NCBI GenBank assembly: GCA_018806985.1
Contig: JADANN010000268.1
Span: forward strand, 644,519 to 708,518
Direction: 5' to 3'
From: Angiostrongylus vasorum
Lineage: Eukaryota; Nematoda; Chromadorea; Rhabditida; Metastrongylidae
DNA length: 64,000 nt
Shown here: piece after piece, positions 54,616 to 64,000 of the stretch
How positions within the stretch are numbered: the first letter of the stretch is position 1
Layout: each line of letters starts with the position of its first letter
Notes under the pieces: model-generated
What the model saw: only the letters and a program-made list of their open reading frames with translations
What the model was told of the DNA's origin: nothing
Databases searched by the model: none
Position numbers and translations under genes: made by a program

Positions 54616-54711
54616 GAGTGCACGACCTCGTTTGGCGCCGCCTCCACCGCCACCCAAAAAGCCGACGGCCGAATCGCAACAGAATAGTCAGTTAACCGAC
54701 AGTCAATCACG
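54616..54711 (+). CDS. proline-rich exon of the multi-exon plus-strand gene
   Basis: Acceptor CGAGACTTTTCAG, donor TCACG|GTAACT. The frame reads SARPRLAPPPPPKKPTAESQ then QNSQLTDSQS and CG of an Arg codon. A run of five Pro followed by KKP is a typical SH3- or EVH1-type ligand. It enters and leaves in phase 2, matching both neighbours. Confidence 0.72.
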
Positions 54712-55199
54712 GTAACTAAAGTTTCTTTCTTTTCCTTCCTCTTATTCTTCCTATTCAAGCTGTTATGTAGACTCTCCACATTTTTTTATTAGCTTGTTTT
54801 TCTATTGGTTAGTAGTACTTCCGATAAAAGATTTCCAATCTATGTTGTTTCTAGAATGGGAAACATCACGAATGAGTCATACTGTGTTTATAGCAGCCTT
54901 ATTTAATTTAAAATGACTTTCCTTCAGAGTTTATTTTTGTGCAGATTTTTTCAAAGACGTATGTTTCCGGTGAAAATTAGCAAACAGAGATAGGCTGCTT
55001 TTTTTCGCTGCAACTTCTCAGCGGTACAACTAAGCACATGATATGTCGTATGGGTCTTGTAACTTATGATTGGCCGGTTCTCCAAGTGGGTGAGGAGTGG
55101 GGATAGTCACTTATGAATCCCTAAATCTCGGAGAGGGATCGGAGATCCAGTTTTTTCCCCCTTAAGCCATTTTTCGAATACTGGCCTTCATAAATTTCG
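54712..55199. other. intron, no feature recognised
   Basis: AT-rich, T-tracts. Confidence 0.4.
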
Positions 55200-55397
55200 A
55201 ATAGTATTTTTTAAATAAATTGATTTGGCTGCTGAGAGAAAGGCTAAACGACAGACCTACCTGGTGAGGTGGTGAACATGTTACCCTCCTTGAAAGGATA
55301 ATAGCGGGTTCGATGCTCACCGCAGACACTTGCAGTCCGGAATTTTGTAAATATTTCAGCATCATTGTGGTTATATTTCACATCATACCCTACCATA
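55200..55397 (+). repeat. family C unit 1 of a tandem pair, split by a SINE
   Basis: GCTGAGAGAAAGGCTAAACG, GTGAGGTGGTGAACATGTTA, ATAGCGGGTTCGATGCTCAC, TATTTCAGCATCATTGTGGT, TATTTCACATCATACCCTAC. Its tail resumes at 55669 after the family A insertion. Confidence 0.75.
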
Positions 55398-55668
55398 AGG
55401 GAGTGTGTAGCGCAGTGGTCGGAGGCGCCCTGCAATACACATGGGATCGTTCCCCCGCTCCCCTGCCCTCCAAGTCTTCCATCTCCCTCGAGGTCGGCGA
55501 ATTAGTACCATATTTTTCTGGGAGGGTAGCAGCACTGGCTTGTACGCCACCGGCAGTGTAAAGGCCAGATACGCATTCAGTCACCTCCAAAAGTGCTTAA
55601 TTAAGTCGAATGCATGACGTATCCGTCAGGGATTGATCAACGCCGAGAGCTTTATCTTTTATCCCTTT
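55398..55668 (+). mobile_element. SINE-like family A copy inserted in a family C dimer
   Basis: GGGAGTGTGTAGCGCAGTGG, GGGATCGTTCCCCCGCTCC, CCCTCGAGGTCGGCGAATTA, TTTCTGGGAGGGTAGCAGCA, CAACGCCGAGAGCTTTATCT. Flanks TACCCTACCATA and TACCCTGCGTGA look like a drifted 12-bp target duplication. Confidence 0.85.
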
Positions 55669-56035
55669 TTTACCCTGCGTGAAAAAAAGAATAGGCGGTA
55701 AATAGAAAATGACTGAGTTATGATTTGTGTTATGGTTCCAGTTTAACTGGGTTTCAATGCCGATTTGTGCTCTCCAGATCAATCCCGTTAACGGGTGATT
55801 GCTGATAGCAGCTATAGGTTAAAAGAGAACTTAGAGAAAGGCGAAACGAAGGACCCGCATGGTGTGGTGGTGAACATGTTGGCCCTCGGAAGGGGTAATA
55901 TAACGGGTTCAATCACCACCGCAGACACCGCGGTGCGGAGTTTGCAAATATCTCTGCGTTATTGTGGTTATATTTCCCATCATATCCTGCCATGAAAAAA
56001 GAATAGGCAGTAAATAAAAAGTGACTATATTCAGT
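55669..56035 (+). repeat. family C: tail of unit 1 plus complete unit 2
   Basis: The unit 1 tail (AGAATAGGCGGTAAATAGAA) is followed by CCAGTTTAACTGGGTTTCAA, GGTGATTGCTGATAGCAGCT, TGGTGTGGTGGTGAACATGT, AACGGGTTCAATCACCACCG, then a second tail AGAATAGGCAGTAAATAAAA. This shows tandem arrangement. Confidence 0.8.
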
Positions 56036-56114
56036 AGATTCATCAGTGCTAGGGAAGTCAGGATTATAGATAACATGATAAAGATAATGAATCTGTGAAA
56101 AGCGGAAAAGATAA

Positions 56115-56310
56115 AGGATAAAAGGGTGAAGTGTTGGACATTTCTGCGCTATCTCTTGGGGATATGCTGTGCCTTCAGCTCCATTGGTAGCATGTATTTG
56201 CAGGCACTGAACGAGATTTCAGAGTCCTTATCCTCCCAACAAATCTAAATACTAATTTGCGTACCTCGAAGGTATAGACAGCATGGTTTCCTCGGAACGC
56301 GAGATAGTTC
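56115..56310 (-). mobile_element. family A copy, old and partial
   Basis: Plus strand: GGATATGCTGTGCCTTCAGC, ATCCTCCCAACAAATCTAAA, TACTAATTTGCGTACCTCGA. Confidence 0.4.
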
Positions 56311-56440
56311 CGACGACAATATAAACCACAGAGCTTCTCGAACTGCTATACTATACACGCTTTGAAAAAATATAGACTATAAAAAAGCAAAACAAGCAAC
56401 ATATAGAAACTCAATGGCGAATATCAGCGACGTATTCCAG

Positions 56441-56554
56441 AGTGACGACGGATCGATTGTCGTGCATTGATATCTGTCAGCAGCTACCACAATCCCAGGA
56501 TGATTCTCCGCAACTGCATTCATCGTGGAACTGTGATCGCGGGTCCATACCCAG
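56441..56554 (+). CDS. exon of the multi-exon plus-strand gene
   Basis: Acceptor GACGTATTCCAG at 56440, donor TACCCAG|GTAAAC at 56555. The frame reads VTTDRLSCIDICQQLPQSQD then DSPQLHSSWNCDRGSIP. Phase 2 at both ends: CG + A gives Arg from the previous exon, AG + C gives Ser at the next. The composition is polar and Ser/Gln-rich like the flanking exons. The minus-strand frame over it is a shadow. Confidence 0.65.
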
Positions 56555-56964
56555 GTAAACAATACAAACTAGATTTTTATTGCCGATTTCATCTTTCCGT
56601 ATATAAATGGCTCACAAGTGTCTAAAGAATAAGAAAGAAAGAGCAGAAGAGGAACGTTTTTTGCCAGAAATCCTGACTCATCTGTGAAATATGTCTATGT
56701 GGCAGGTATAAACGTGAATTTAGTTTCTACACGACAAATCTCCGAGGCAATGCACTTTTAGGCTCTAGCTATTATCCAATTCATAGGGGGTTCTCTTATC
56801 GTATCAGGTTTCGAAGTAGTGAGTATTTGTGCGGAAGTGGCGCTTCAATAAAGTACGCTACCATTTGGAACTTGCAGGTTTTCCACTGGGATCACATTTC
56901 AGTCATAGTTTCTACATTTTTAAAGGCAATAATACTGTTCTATTTAACTTACTATCTGTAGAAA

Positions 56965-57240
56965 TGGGGCGCGTGTAACGCATTGGTTGTAGGCGTTCTG
57001 CAATACACATGGGATCCATCCCGCACCCCAGGCTCGCCAAGCCTTCCATCTTTCCGGGGTCGGCACGTAGGTAACGGACCAATCTGGGTGGATAGCAGCA
57101 CTGACTCAATGCATTGGTAGGCCACCGCGAGTCATTGTATAGCCCAGATATGTATTCAATCTCCTCTAACGATGCTTGATGAAATCGAATGCACGGTGCA
57201 TTCTTGAGAGATCTATCAACGCCGAGAGCTTTTCCTTTAT
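56965..57240 (+). mobile_element. SINE-like family A copy, full length
   Basis: GGGGCGCGTGTAACGCATTG, GGGATCCATCCCGCACCCC, CATCTTTCCGGGGTCGGCAC, GGTAGGCCACCGCGAGTCAT, CAACGCCGAGAGCTTTTCCT. It is followed by a family B tail. Confidence 0.85.
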
Positions 57241-57244
57241 CCTT

Positions 57245-57385
57245 TTATGTGCAGAAATGTCATAGATCACACGTCAAAGTTAGAGAGCCTTCGTGTTTGG
57301 TGAATGCGAGGAAACGAATCGAATGTGAGAAGTTCTGGGATCCACAAAATAGATGTGGAAGATGGGTCATTTAAAAAATAAAGGA
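57245..57385 (+). mobile_element. family B 3'-end fragment
   Basis: GTCAAAGTTAGAGAGCCTTC, GAATGCGAGGAAACGAATCG, AATAGATGTGGAAGATGGGT, CATTTAAAAAATAAAG. Confidence 0.7.
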
Positions 57386-57907
57386 ATATCATTGAAAAGA
57401 CAAAGTTGGTGTTAATTCTGGACCACTTACTGAGGCGGACCACGAAAACTTTGTCCGAGTAGTGTTTCATATTTTTCTGTATTGTTTTTTCTCTTTTTAT
57501 GCTTTGTACTCTACTAAAATCTCTACTTTGAATGTTTACGGTGTAACAAAGCAGACCATGTGGTCAAATATTTCACTTTCCTATAATGTAGGTTTTTTCT
57601 TACAATTCCAGGATACATTGTTTCACGAAATGGAAAGCCTATAATTGTGCGAAGAGTATGATGAAGTGTCAGAAAAGAACCGTAGTGATTTTTTTGGCTC
57701 AGGGTCTATGATTGGTTCCCAATATTTTGTAACATTTAAGATATTTTAACGGCAATTACAGAAAGGGGACCGTGTTTCTTTATTGACAGGAACTCTGTCA
57801 TGATCGGGGTATGTGCTCATGGAATTGCTTAATATGGTTTAAAAAATGAATGTTGGAATTTCCTATGCTAGAAAATATGCGAAATGTTTGGCCTATACCC
57901 ATAGATA
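57386..57907. other. intron, no feature recognised
   Basis: AT-rich sequence; short frames only. Confidence 0.4.
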
Positions 57908-58185
57908 TGGGCGCGTGTGGCGCCGTGGTTGGAGGTGCCACTGCGACACACGCGTGGAATCGATCCCCCGCGTCCATGGCCCACTAAGCCTTCCATCCCT
58001 CCGGGGTCGGCAAATTTGTACCAGACTTGTCTGCGAGGATAGCAGCACTGGCTCGATACATCGGTAGGCAATCGCGTATCATTGTAAAGGCCAGGTATGC
58101 ATTCAATCACCTCCAACGATGCCTAATGAAATCTAATGCATGACGCATCCCTCAGGGATTGATCAACGCCGAGAGCATTATCCAT
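57908..58185 (+). mobile_element. SINE-like family A copy, full length
   Basis: GGGCGCGTGTGGCGCCGTGG, GGAATCGATCCCCCGCGTCC, CCCTCCGGGGTCGGCAAATT, CAGACTTGTCTGCGAGGATA, CAACGCCGAGAGCATTATCC. The 7-base acceptor-like start is intact. Confidence 0.9.
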
Positions 58186-58326
58186 TATTATTATACCTAT
58201 AGATTATTGGGCTTTAACATTCAGCTCACTTGGTCAGTGTCTATGGATGGGACATAGATATTGGTTGACTAGTGTTTCTGTTAATGTAATTGCAAGTGTG
58301 TTAGGGATCGATTCTCTTAATTTCAG

Positions 58327-58468
58327 CGTTCCGACGATTCCTGTGCCTCGTCCACCATCGTTGTCAATCGAAGATAACATTTCTGGCGAATACGCCTCCT
58401 ATGAAGGAATCGATTACGAAGACTTGACATCTGAGGTGAAGAACCTGGGGAAGTTCGAAAGAGTTCGG
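58327..58468 (+). CDS. exon of the multi-exon plus-strand gene (Pro-rich then acidic)
   Basis: Acceptor CTTAATTTCAG at 58326. The frame reads VPTIPVPRPPSLSIEDNISG, EYASYEGIDYEDLTSEVKNL, GKFERV, ending CG at donor GTTCG|GTAGTT (58469). If unspliced it stops three bases later at TAG, so an alternative end is possible. PVPRPPS and the two Tyr in YEGIDYEDL look like docking or phosphorylation sites. It enters and leaves in phase 2, and joins 61371 as CG + A (Arg). Confidence 0.7.
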
Positions 58469-58852
58469 TAGTTCGTCACTTAGTGGTTCCGTGTTCCGTA
58501 TCGGACGGTTCCTGTGATGAGCAAATGACGTCGGAATAGCACTTGTTCATCCACTAAACAAAAAGGACTGTTCATTATAAAAAATTTGGAAGTAATCCAA
58601 GAATGTCTATTTCTAAAAAATGAGAGGCTTGCTATTGCATGGGTAAAAAATGAGAACGGAAGAGTAGTTGAGAGGTTTGAAAGGCCTTCTTGTTTGAAAA
58701 TCACAGGACTTCAATAGATCGTTTCAGAACAACAACAACAACAACCAAAACATCTTCGAATGGAATACATGCGCTGATAGGAAACGTCTCTCTGATCAGT
58801 GAGTTTTTCTCTTTTATAGGGGAAGGCTTGTAGTTCATTCAGTACAACTTTG

Positions 58853-59225
58853 AGGGTGCGGGTAGCGCTGTGGTAGTGGTGCCGTTCATCACGAGCATGG
58901 CAATAATTCGACTCCCACTGGGGGTGAGCCAAGCCACCCATCTCGCAAGGATCGGAAAATCGGCACTATATTTCTCTGGGAACAACTCACTTCTTGCAAT
59001 CCAAGTGCGGATGCTCTGGCCTGGCTATTACTCCAGGAAGAATTAACTCCGCCAACATTCAACGTCGTTGATGAAGAATGCGGCAACCCTCAAGCAGCAG
59101 CCAAACTCACGCGCGAAAAATTCGAAGACCTTCGTGAATGATGGATGCGAGTAAACGAGTGAATGGTTGTAGTACTGAGATCCGCATAATACATGTGAAG
59201 ATGGGTCATGTTAAGAGAATTAAAG
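58853..59225 (+). mobile_element. SINE-like family B copy, full length
   Basis: GGGTGCGGGTAGCGCTGTGG, TAGTGGTGCCGTTCATCACG, CAATAATTCGACTCCCACTG (B box), GATCGGAAAATCGGCACTAT, TTGCAATCCAAGTGCGGATG, GAAAAATTCGAAGACCTTCG, ACATGTGAAGATGGGTCATG. Confidence 0.8.
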
Positions 59226-59472
59226 AAAGGAACGCAACTTCTGTATGACTAGTGTTGATTTGGTTGGATCAGACTTTTTTTCTCCTCGGAGTATATCCTT
59301 TGTTGTCTTGCTTTCTGTAAATCGCCAACTCCTTTTGATAGAAGGAGTTTCACTAACTTCGTCAGATTTTTTCCTAGGATGTTGACAATGCCTAGTATAG
59401 GCTTACTCTTCGGCAGAGTTCTTCTTTGCTTCCGCCGTCGTGCTGAGTTATGAACTTCACTTTATATCCCAG

Positions 59473-59502
59473 TTATCGACTTCCACGAATCTTCTGGCTA
59501 CG
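59473..59502 (+). other. possible 30-base microexon
   Basis: Between acceptor TTTATATCCCAG and donor CTACG|GTGAGG lie 30 bases with phase 2 at both ends (YRLPRIFWL), so inclusion would keep the frame of the flanking gene. It may be chance. Confidence 0.2.
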
Positions 59503-59739
59503 GTGAGGCGCCCAAACCGCTGAAGAAAATCGATAACTGTCCATTTTGAAAATCACACAGAAAGCATGTATTTCCACCAATACTTTGCGATAATAATATG
59601 AACACTTTGTAGTTCACACGCATTTCTATTCTGTTGCCTTTATATGCATGATGTGACCTGTGATTAGAGCGGCCAATGATTAAACGAGAATTACAATTCG
59701 TGTTACATGTGTCTACTCTTGTTTTTAGTGGTATCCCAC

Positions 59740-59890
59740 TTTTATTTGCATGCTGATATATGAGCGAAACTGCGATACTCGGAACCTAAGCTTCGAACCC
59801 GCGATTACCCTTTCCCTAGGCTCATGTGAAGCTGCTTCTGAAACCACAATTTCTTAACTATTATTTACTGCCTATTCTTACCTGCCTGCC
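59740..59890 (-). repeat. family C fragment
   Basis: GCATGCTGATATATGAGCGA, TTCGAACCCGCGATTACCCT, TTCCCTAGGCTCATGTG. Confidence 0.5.
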
Positions 59891-60236
59891 AGCTTCACCT
59901 GTCACCTGTCACCTGTATCACCTGTAGTCCCGTTGATCGTCGAGTAGCTCGAGCGGGCGCCAGTAAATCTTCCATTTTTCCCTGTCGCGTGCAAGAGTGT
60001 AACCCAGTGGGTTCTGCTCGCGCTAGGAACTCGTTGAGCATCTTATCTTTCTTCTAGGCTTTTCGTGAAAAACTCTAACCATTGGGTCGGTGGTCTTCCT
60101 GCAATACGTTTAACCTTCCGAGGAATCCAGTCACTAGCGGCTCTTGTCCATCGCTTGTCGTTCATACGCATGTCCAGCCCACCTTATCTTCGACTGTTTG
60201 GCGTACAGAACGGCATCTTTGACTTTTGATCGTGTC
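59891..60236 (-). mobile_element. RTE-clade element, 3' terminal fragment
   Basis: Minus strand matches 38640-38935: GTACGCCAAACAGTCGAAGA, GGTGGGCTGGACATGCGTAT, GGAAGATTTACTGGCGCCCG, ACTACAGGTGATACAGGTGA and tail repeats of CAGGTGA. The 3' tail is a short tandem repeat, typical for RTE. Confidence 0.85.
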
Positions 60237-60440
60237 AGCTTAACTGAGTTTAATACTGATTTGTGTTCTCCATGTTGTTCCCTCTGACGGGTGATTGCTG
60301 ACAGCGTCAATAGAGTAAATGGTGTGGTGGGACAGTACGTTAGGCTCCAGAAAGGGTAATCGCACGTTCGAAGCCCACCTTAGGTTCCAAGTTTTGCTCA
60401 TAGCTCAGCATCCTTATAGTTGTATTTCAGTTGCTAGTCT
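60237..60440 (+). repeat. family C unit abutting the RTE fragment
   Basis: CAGCTTAACTGAGTTTAATA, CTGACGGGTGATTGCTGACA, AAGGGTAATCGCACGTTCGA, TTTGCTCATAGCTCAGCATC. Confidence 0.7.
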
Positions 60441-60639
60441 TCATAAATTAAATGAGAAAGCGGGAATACATGAATTAGTTTACAAAAAAGGTTTCTGTTT
60501 TCCGCATCACCTTGTGCTTCTATCTTCTTACGAAGTTTCCTCCTTTCATTTTTTTCTGCAAGACCTTGCAACATGTGCATCGTCGTGAGTTTGTTTCTGC
60601 ACTCTTCGCGAATCATATTCTCTATCCCTCTGGGATCGA

Positions 60640-60990
60640 CAGATTGGTATGGGTATCGTACTGCGATGTACAGCGAGGGATTCGTCCCCGAGCAGAGTCT
60701 CCCAGGCTGAGGGAAGAGTCCGGCGTTTCCCTCAGTAAGCCTAGCTAAGAGTCAACCAATACCAGGATACACCACTGTCCTGGTATCAGAGTCGCATGGT
60801 GGCAAATCTCCTTCTGATCGACAAGGGCTGCCACTTCCTGTGGTGGTGAAGACCTGGGGCTGGTTTTTGGCCAGGCTGACCTCGGGATTCCAAGGAACCT
60901 CAATGGCTTAACGAGCAAGTCTCCGAAAATGGTGATTTTGCTGAGGCCCGCGCAACAAGTGAGGACGGCCCGTTCAAGTATCAAGTATTG
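60640..60990 (+). mobile_element. family D SINE-like element, head truncated
   Basis: ACTGCGATGTACAGCGAGGG, ATTCGTCCCCGAGCAGAGTC, GGCGTTTCCCTCAGTAAGCC, CCTGTGGTGGTGAAGACCTG, GGCCAGGCTGACCTCGGGAT, GGACGGCCCGTTCAAGTATC. Confidence 0.7.
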
Positions 60991-61370
60991 AGTATCTTGT
61001 TGTGTTACTTCGGTAACCAAGAAGGATGTGAACGAATCCTGAATTTTTCAAAAGGAAGGAAAAAAATGTCAACGAACAAATTTGGTGCTTTTTAGCACAA
61101 CTACCCTGATTAGTTGATTCTTAAACGACTTTCTTTTTGGTTCCCTGCTTGTACATTACGGTGCTTTCCTATTGTCTTCTTCACTCGGATATGAAAGTTC
61201 CATATAAAATAGACCACTTGCTATTGAGCTCCTAATGATTCGAATAAATCCGGTCCGATCTGGACTAATACTATTTTTGTCAGGTCACTTACAGATTGAA
61301 TTGTTCCGACCAGCTACATTCGCCATCCTTTGATTTTTTCGTCTTCGTCGTGAAAAAGAATAACGTTCAG

Positions 61371-61478
61371 ATCCGCCGCTAGTTTGATTCATTCCTCAAA
61401 CCGTCACTCATTCTCTCTCCCGGAATCGAATCTGATATTCGGGGTTCCAGATCGACCTCAAACGGCAACTCTCAAAAG
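61371..61478 (+). CDS. exon of the multi-exon plus-strand gene
   Basis: Acceptor AATAACGTTCAG at 61370, with an in-frame TGA upstream. Donor AAAAG|GTTTGA. The frame reads SAASLIHSSNRHSFSLPESN then LIFGVPDRPQTATLK and AG. Ser-rich with a basic end, phase 2 at both sides, fits its neighbours exactly (Arg at both junctions). Confidence 0.68.
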
Positions 61479-61782
61479 GTTTGATGAGTTAAAAAGTTTT
61501 TTTTGTCCAGAACTAAAACTTTTAAGTCAGTGAGGCGGAATTTTTTCCAATATAAGCGCAAGTTACATTCTTTCACAACAATGCCTTTACTTCCTTCAAT
61601 GACACAAATTCTTAAATCGTTAAAATCTGCCGCTGCTGGATTACACTTACTAAATACTTGACGGCTAATGTGGCATACGGCATAGCTGTGATGAAGTCAC
61701 TCAACGTTTGGTCGGAAATCACCGATAATATATCGGTCGATATGCATGTTTTTCATATTTGAAAAGCCTTGTACTGTTTCAG

Positions 61783-61951
61783 GAAGAAAATTTCTCCATG
61801 TCATTCCGGTTCGATAGAGTTGGACAAGTTCTTGCGGCTGAAAAGCAATCTGCAACAAAACATTTCTAAAAAGGTACTATGCCATTTTTTAATCTGCGTC
61901 AAGGACACCGAACAGCGATTGCTTGATCCAAACGACCACCTTGACTTCTGA
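61783..61951 (+). CDS. last visible exon of the multi-exon plus-strand gene
   Basis: Acceptor TTGTACTGTTTCAG at 61782. The frame after completing Arg reads KKISPCHSGSIELDKFLRLK then SNLQQNISKK. It may stop being exon at AAAAAG|GTACTA (61874, phase 0), in which case the gene continues outside or beyond the PLE. Read through, it continues LCHFLICVKDTEQRLLDPND, HLDF to TGA at 61949-61951. The short stretch 61874-61903 is too small for a normal intron. Confidence 0.62.
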
Positions 61952-61997
61952 ATTATTTATAGTTGTTAGAAATAACCATTTGTAACGAACTGTGATG

Positions 61998-64000
61998 TAA
62001 CAATTCCCAGGATCGACTTTCTATTAACCTCGGCATTGGAATATGAATGCGTCGTTTTCTTGTTAAGTAATCGCGAGGTTGTTAAACAGCACACATTTGC
62101 TTCCATAGAAAAACAATACAATATAACAGTAGCTGACGTTTCGGCAGTATCGCCTTCTTCAGAGTCGCTTTTTAACGTGCTTCCAATGAGGAAGATTAGA
62201 ACAGCTGATTATAGTCGCATAAGGTTGATGACTGCACCATCCCACATCAGAAATTGATGCGAACATACGGGGTCAGGTCGCGTATGTTACCTCTGGGCAT
62301 TCATCCCTGCTATTCATTGTAGGGCTTTTTGGCATTTATCCAAAAAGTCTCAAGAAGTTTTCGCGCTGGTGTTCTAGTCTCCTGCGCAAGGATATTGACT
62401 TTTACTTCAAAATCGTCCCCGCTGTGCTTTTTGTATCCTATGCGTGCCTAGTGGGGTACTTTGTCTTAGCTTTTTCGTTTGCCATCTAGGTGTTCTTTTA
62501 TACGGATACACATTGGTCTGCCCGTTTCGTCAATATATTCATCTCTGCAATCATTACAAGAGATCAGGTATATCGTACCTGAACTCATGCAAACACCGTA
62601 CCCTGCCGTAAGGGCAGATTACGCAATTTGTTGTTTCACAAAGACGGTCATACGAGCGGTTACAAACTAATTGACGACGTAGATGAACCGGTGCTATTTC
62701 AACTATCTCTACCAATTCCTCTAGACCTGCCCTTTTTAGGCATCGTTTAATCGCTACGCTTACTTCATCGCTAATAAAGGGCAGCATAAACGGGACTTTC
62801 TTTTTGGCCAACTGTTTCGCTTGGGCGCGTCGCTCTCCTTCTAAACTTATCTCGTGGGGTTACTATTTCGTAGCCATTGGAGAAGGCTATTTGCCGAGCC
62901 AAGTCGCACGATTCTTCCCTTTAGTTCCCCTGGTTGTGCACACAGAGGTGGCTGCTTGAAACATGTTTCTCACAAGCGCCCTCTTTGTGTGTGAAGAGTG
63001 GGAAGAAAGGAAGTGAACGAGGATGTTCTTGTTACTTGGCTTTCGGTACCACTTTGATAGGTTTATTTGGACGTTTAAAAACGGAAGCCAGTTTCTTCTC
63101 GGTTTTTCCCGGGTGAACTTAATGTACTCAGACTGCTCGTTCAATAATTCAGAGCATTTGTCTATCTCCTCCTGCGTAGAAGATGACAAAACAATAATCT
63201 ACATATCTGCAGTAGAGTAGTGGCCGGAGATCGAGAACAGGGGCTTCTATCTTAGACATAAACACAATGGCAAGGCTTGGTGCCAGTCGCTGTCCCATAG
63301 CCAGCCCCCTTATTTGCGCGAAATATTTCCCAGACCATCTGAAAATCGTACAATTTAGGCACTCCTTTAGGAGAGCCATTAGCTGCTGGCTGGACAAGCC
63401 ATGTATATTTATTCTTCCTTCATGTTCAAGAAGAAGTTCGAATATGGCTTGCATTGCGGAGTCATTCGATACGTTGGTGTACAACGCAGTAACGTATAAA
63501 GACTCCATCACGTGCGCGTTATTAGAAGACGCGTTACGTAGACGTTCTAAGAACATTTGGGTGTTTGTGAGGTGAGCTGGAATATGGTTAAGCAACTGGG
63601 TAAGTATTAGGCTTGAAAAACCAGGTTATTCTATCCGTTGGCCCGTCTACACAGCTGATGATGGGTCTAACCTTAAATGATGACGGATTAGTTGACGCAA
63701 GATCATCAAGTGATACCAACTTATGTGTTTTAATAAGTAGGTATAGGACGGGACATGTTGGTTTATCGATATTAAAGTGCGAAATAACCGATGGTTTTAA
63801 ACCTGCAGCCTTTGCCACACTGACCCATTGATTATTTAGCTTTCGGTATTGACTTTTGTATTCCTTTTTCAGAGGATGGGCGATAGAGGGTATCATCACT
63901 AAGATGTTCCTCTGTTATCTCAACATCCAGCTGGCGAGGAATAACTACGAACTCTCCCCCTTTATCACTAACAAACAATCTTATTCTTTTTGAGTTTATT
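61998..64000 (-). mobile_element. Penelope-like retroelement (PLE), copy 2, runs off the window
   Basis: Minus strand from 64000: KGGEFVVIPRQLDVEITEEH (the PLE N-terminal block with DKGG-like start), YLLIKTHKL and FKVRPIISCVDGPTDRITWF (motif 1-2 region), VTALYTNVSNDSAMQAIFEL, AQIRGLAMGQRLAPSLAIVF, CRYVDYCFV, LLNEQSEYIKFTREKP, LPFLNVQI, KWYRKPSNKN, then the linker CVICPYGRV into a decayed GIY-YIG endonuclease (62630-62330). At least four frame breaks. The catalytic YVDD reads YVDY. The 3' end at about 62000 aligns with copy 1 at 14095. Confidence 0.9.
62135..62162 (-). ncRNA. hammerhead-like motif at PLE copy 2 3' end
   Basis: Minus: CTGAAGA, A, GGC-GATACT-GCC, GAAAC, GTC. Complete core with a 3-bp stem II; it sits about 170 bases after the nuclease end, in the same orientation as the element. 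Confidence 0.68.

Overview
The window looks like nuclear DNA from a nematode, probably a strongylid (clade V, hookworm or Haemonchus type). The reasons are AT-rich sequence, TTTTCAG-type 3' splice sites, coding exons scattered between introns of 43 bp to several kb, RTE-clade non-LTR retrotransposons, and very many small tRNA-derived repeats. The species is an inference. No bacterial operons, CRISPR arrays, rRNA genes or canonical tRNA genes were seen.

Layout. 1-2362 (+) is the 3' part of a gene coding for a protein with a C2HC zinc finger followed by a BTB/POZ-like domain. 4450-7690 (-) is a decayed RTE retrotransposon (endonuclease, then reverse transcriptase) interrupted by two SINE-like insertions. 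8-24 kb is mostly repeats: SINE-like families A-D, a 19-bp minisatellite (11.6 kb), a 32-bp GC-rich minisatellite (17.4-17.9 kb), a Penelope-like element (PLE; 14.1-15.6 kb) and scattered candidate exons. 24-40 kb holds more repeats plus isolated candidate coding exons on both strands. From 52.5 to 61.9 kb (+) at least six exons share compatible splice phases and encode a Ser/Thr- and Pro-rich, cytoplasmic-looking protein; exons at 33.4, 40.4 and 42.8 kb fit upstream of it by phase. 62.0-64.0 kb (-) is a second PLE that runs off the window edge.

Main points. (1) Several short motifs with the hammerhead-ribozyme core (CUGANGA, stem II, GAAAC, GUH) occur at the ends of the PLE copies and as solo fragments. 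(2) Two tRNA-headed SINE-like families (A, about 27 copies or fragments; B, about 13) share a central block of about 50 bp but have different heads and tails, like the conserved central domains of known SINE superfamilies. (3) A third family (C) contains a tRNA-like segment and occurs as tandem dimers and head-to-head pairs. A fourth (D) has weaker Pol III boxes. (4) Most of the window is probably intron and intergenic DNA filled by these families. RTE elements are the likely mobilising machinery, which is an inference.

All gene models were spliced by eye from raw sequence. No homology search was possible, so family names for weak cases are marked as such.
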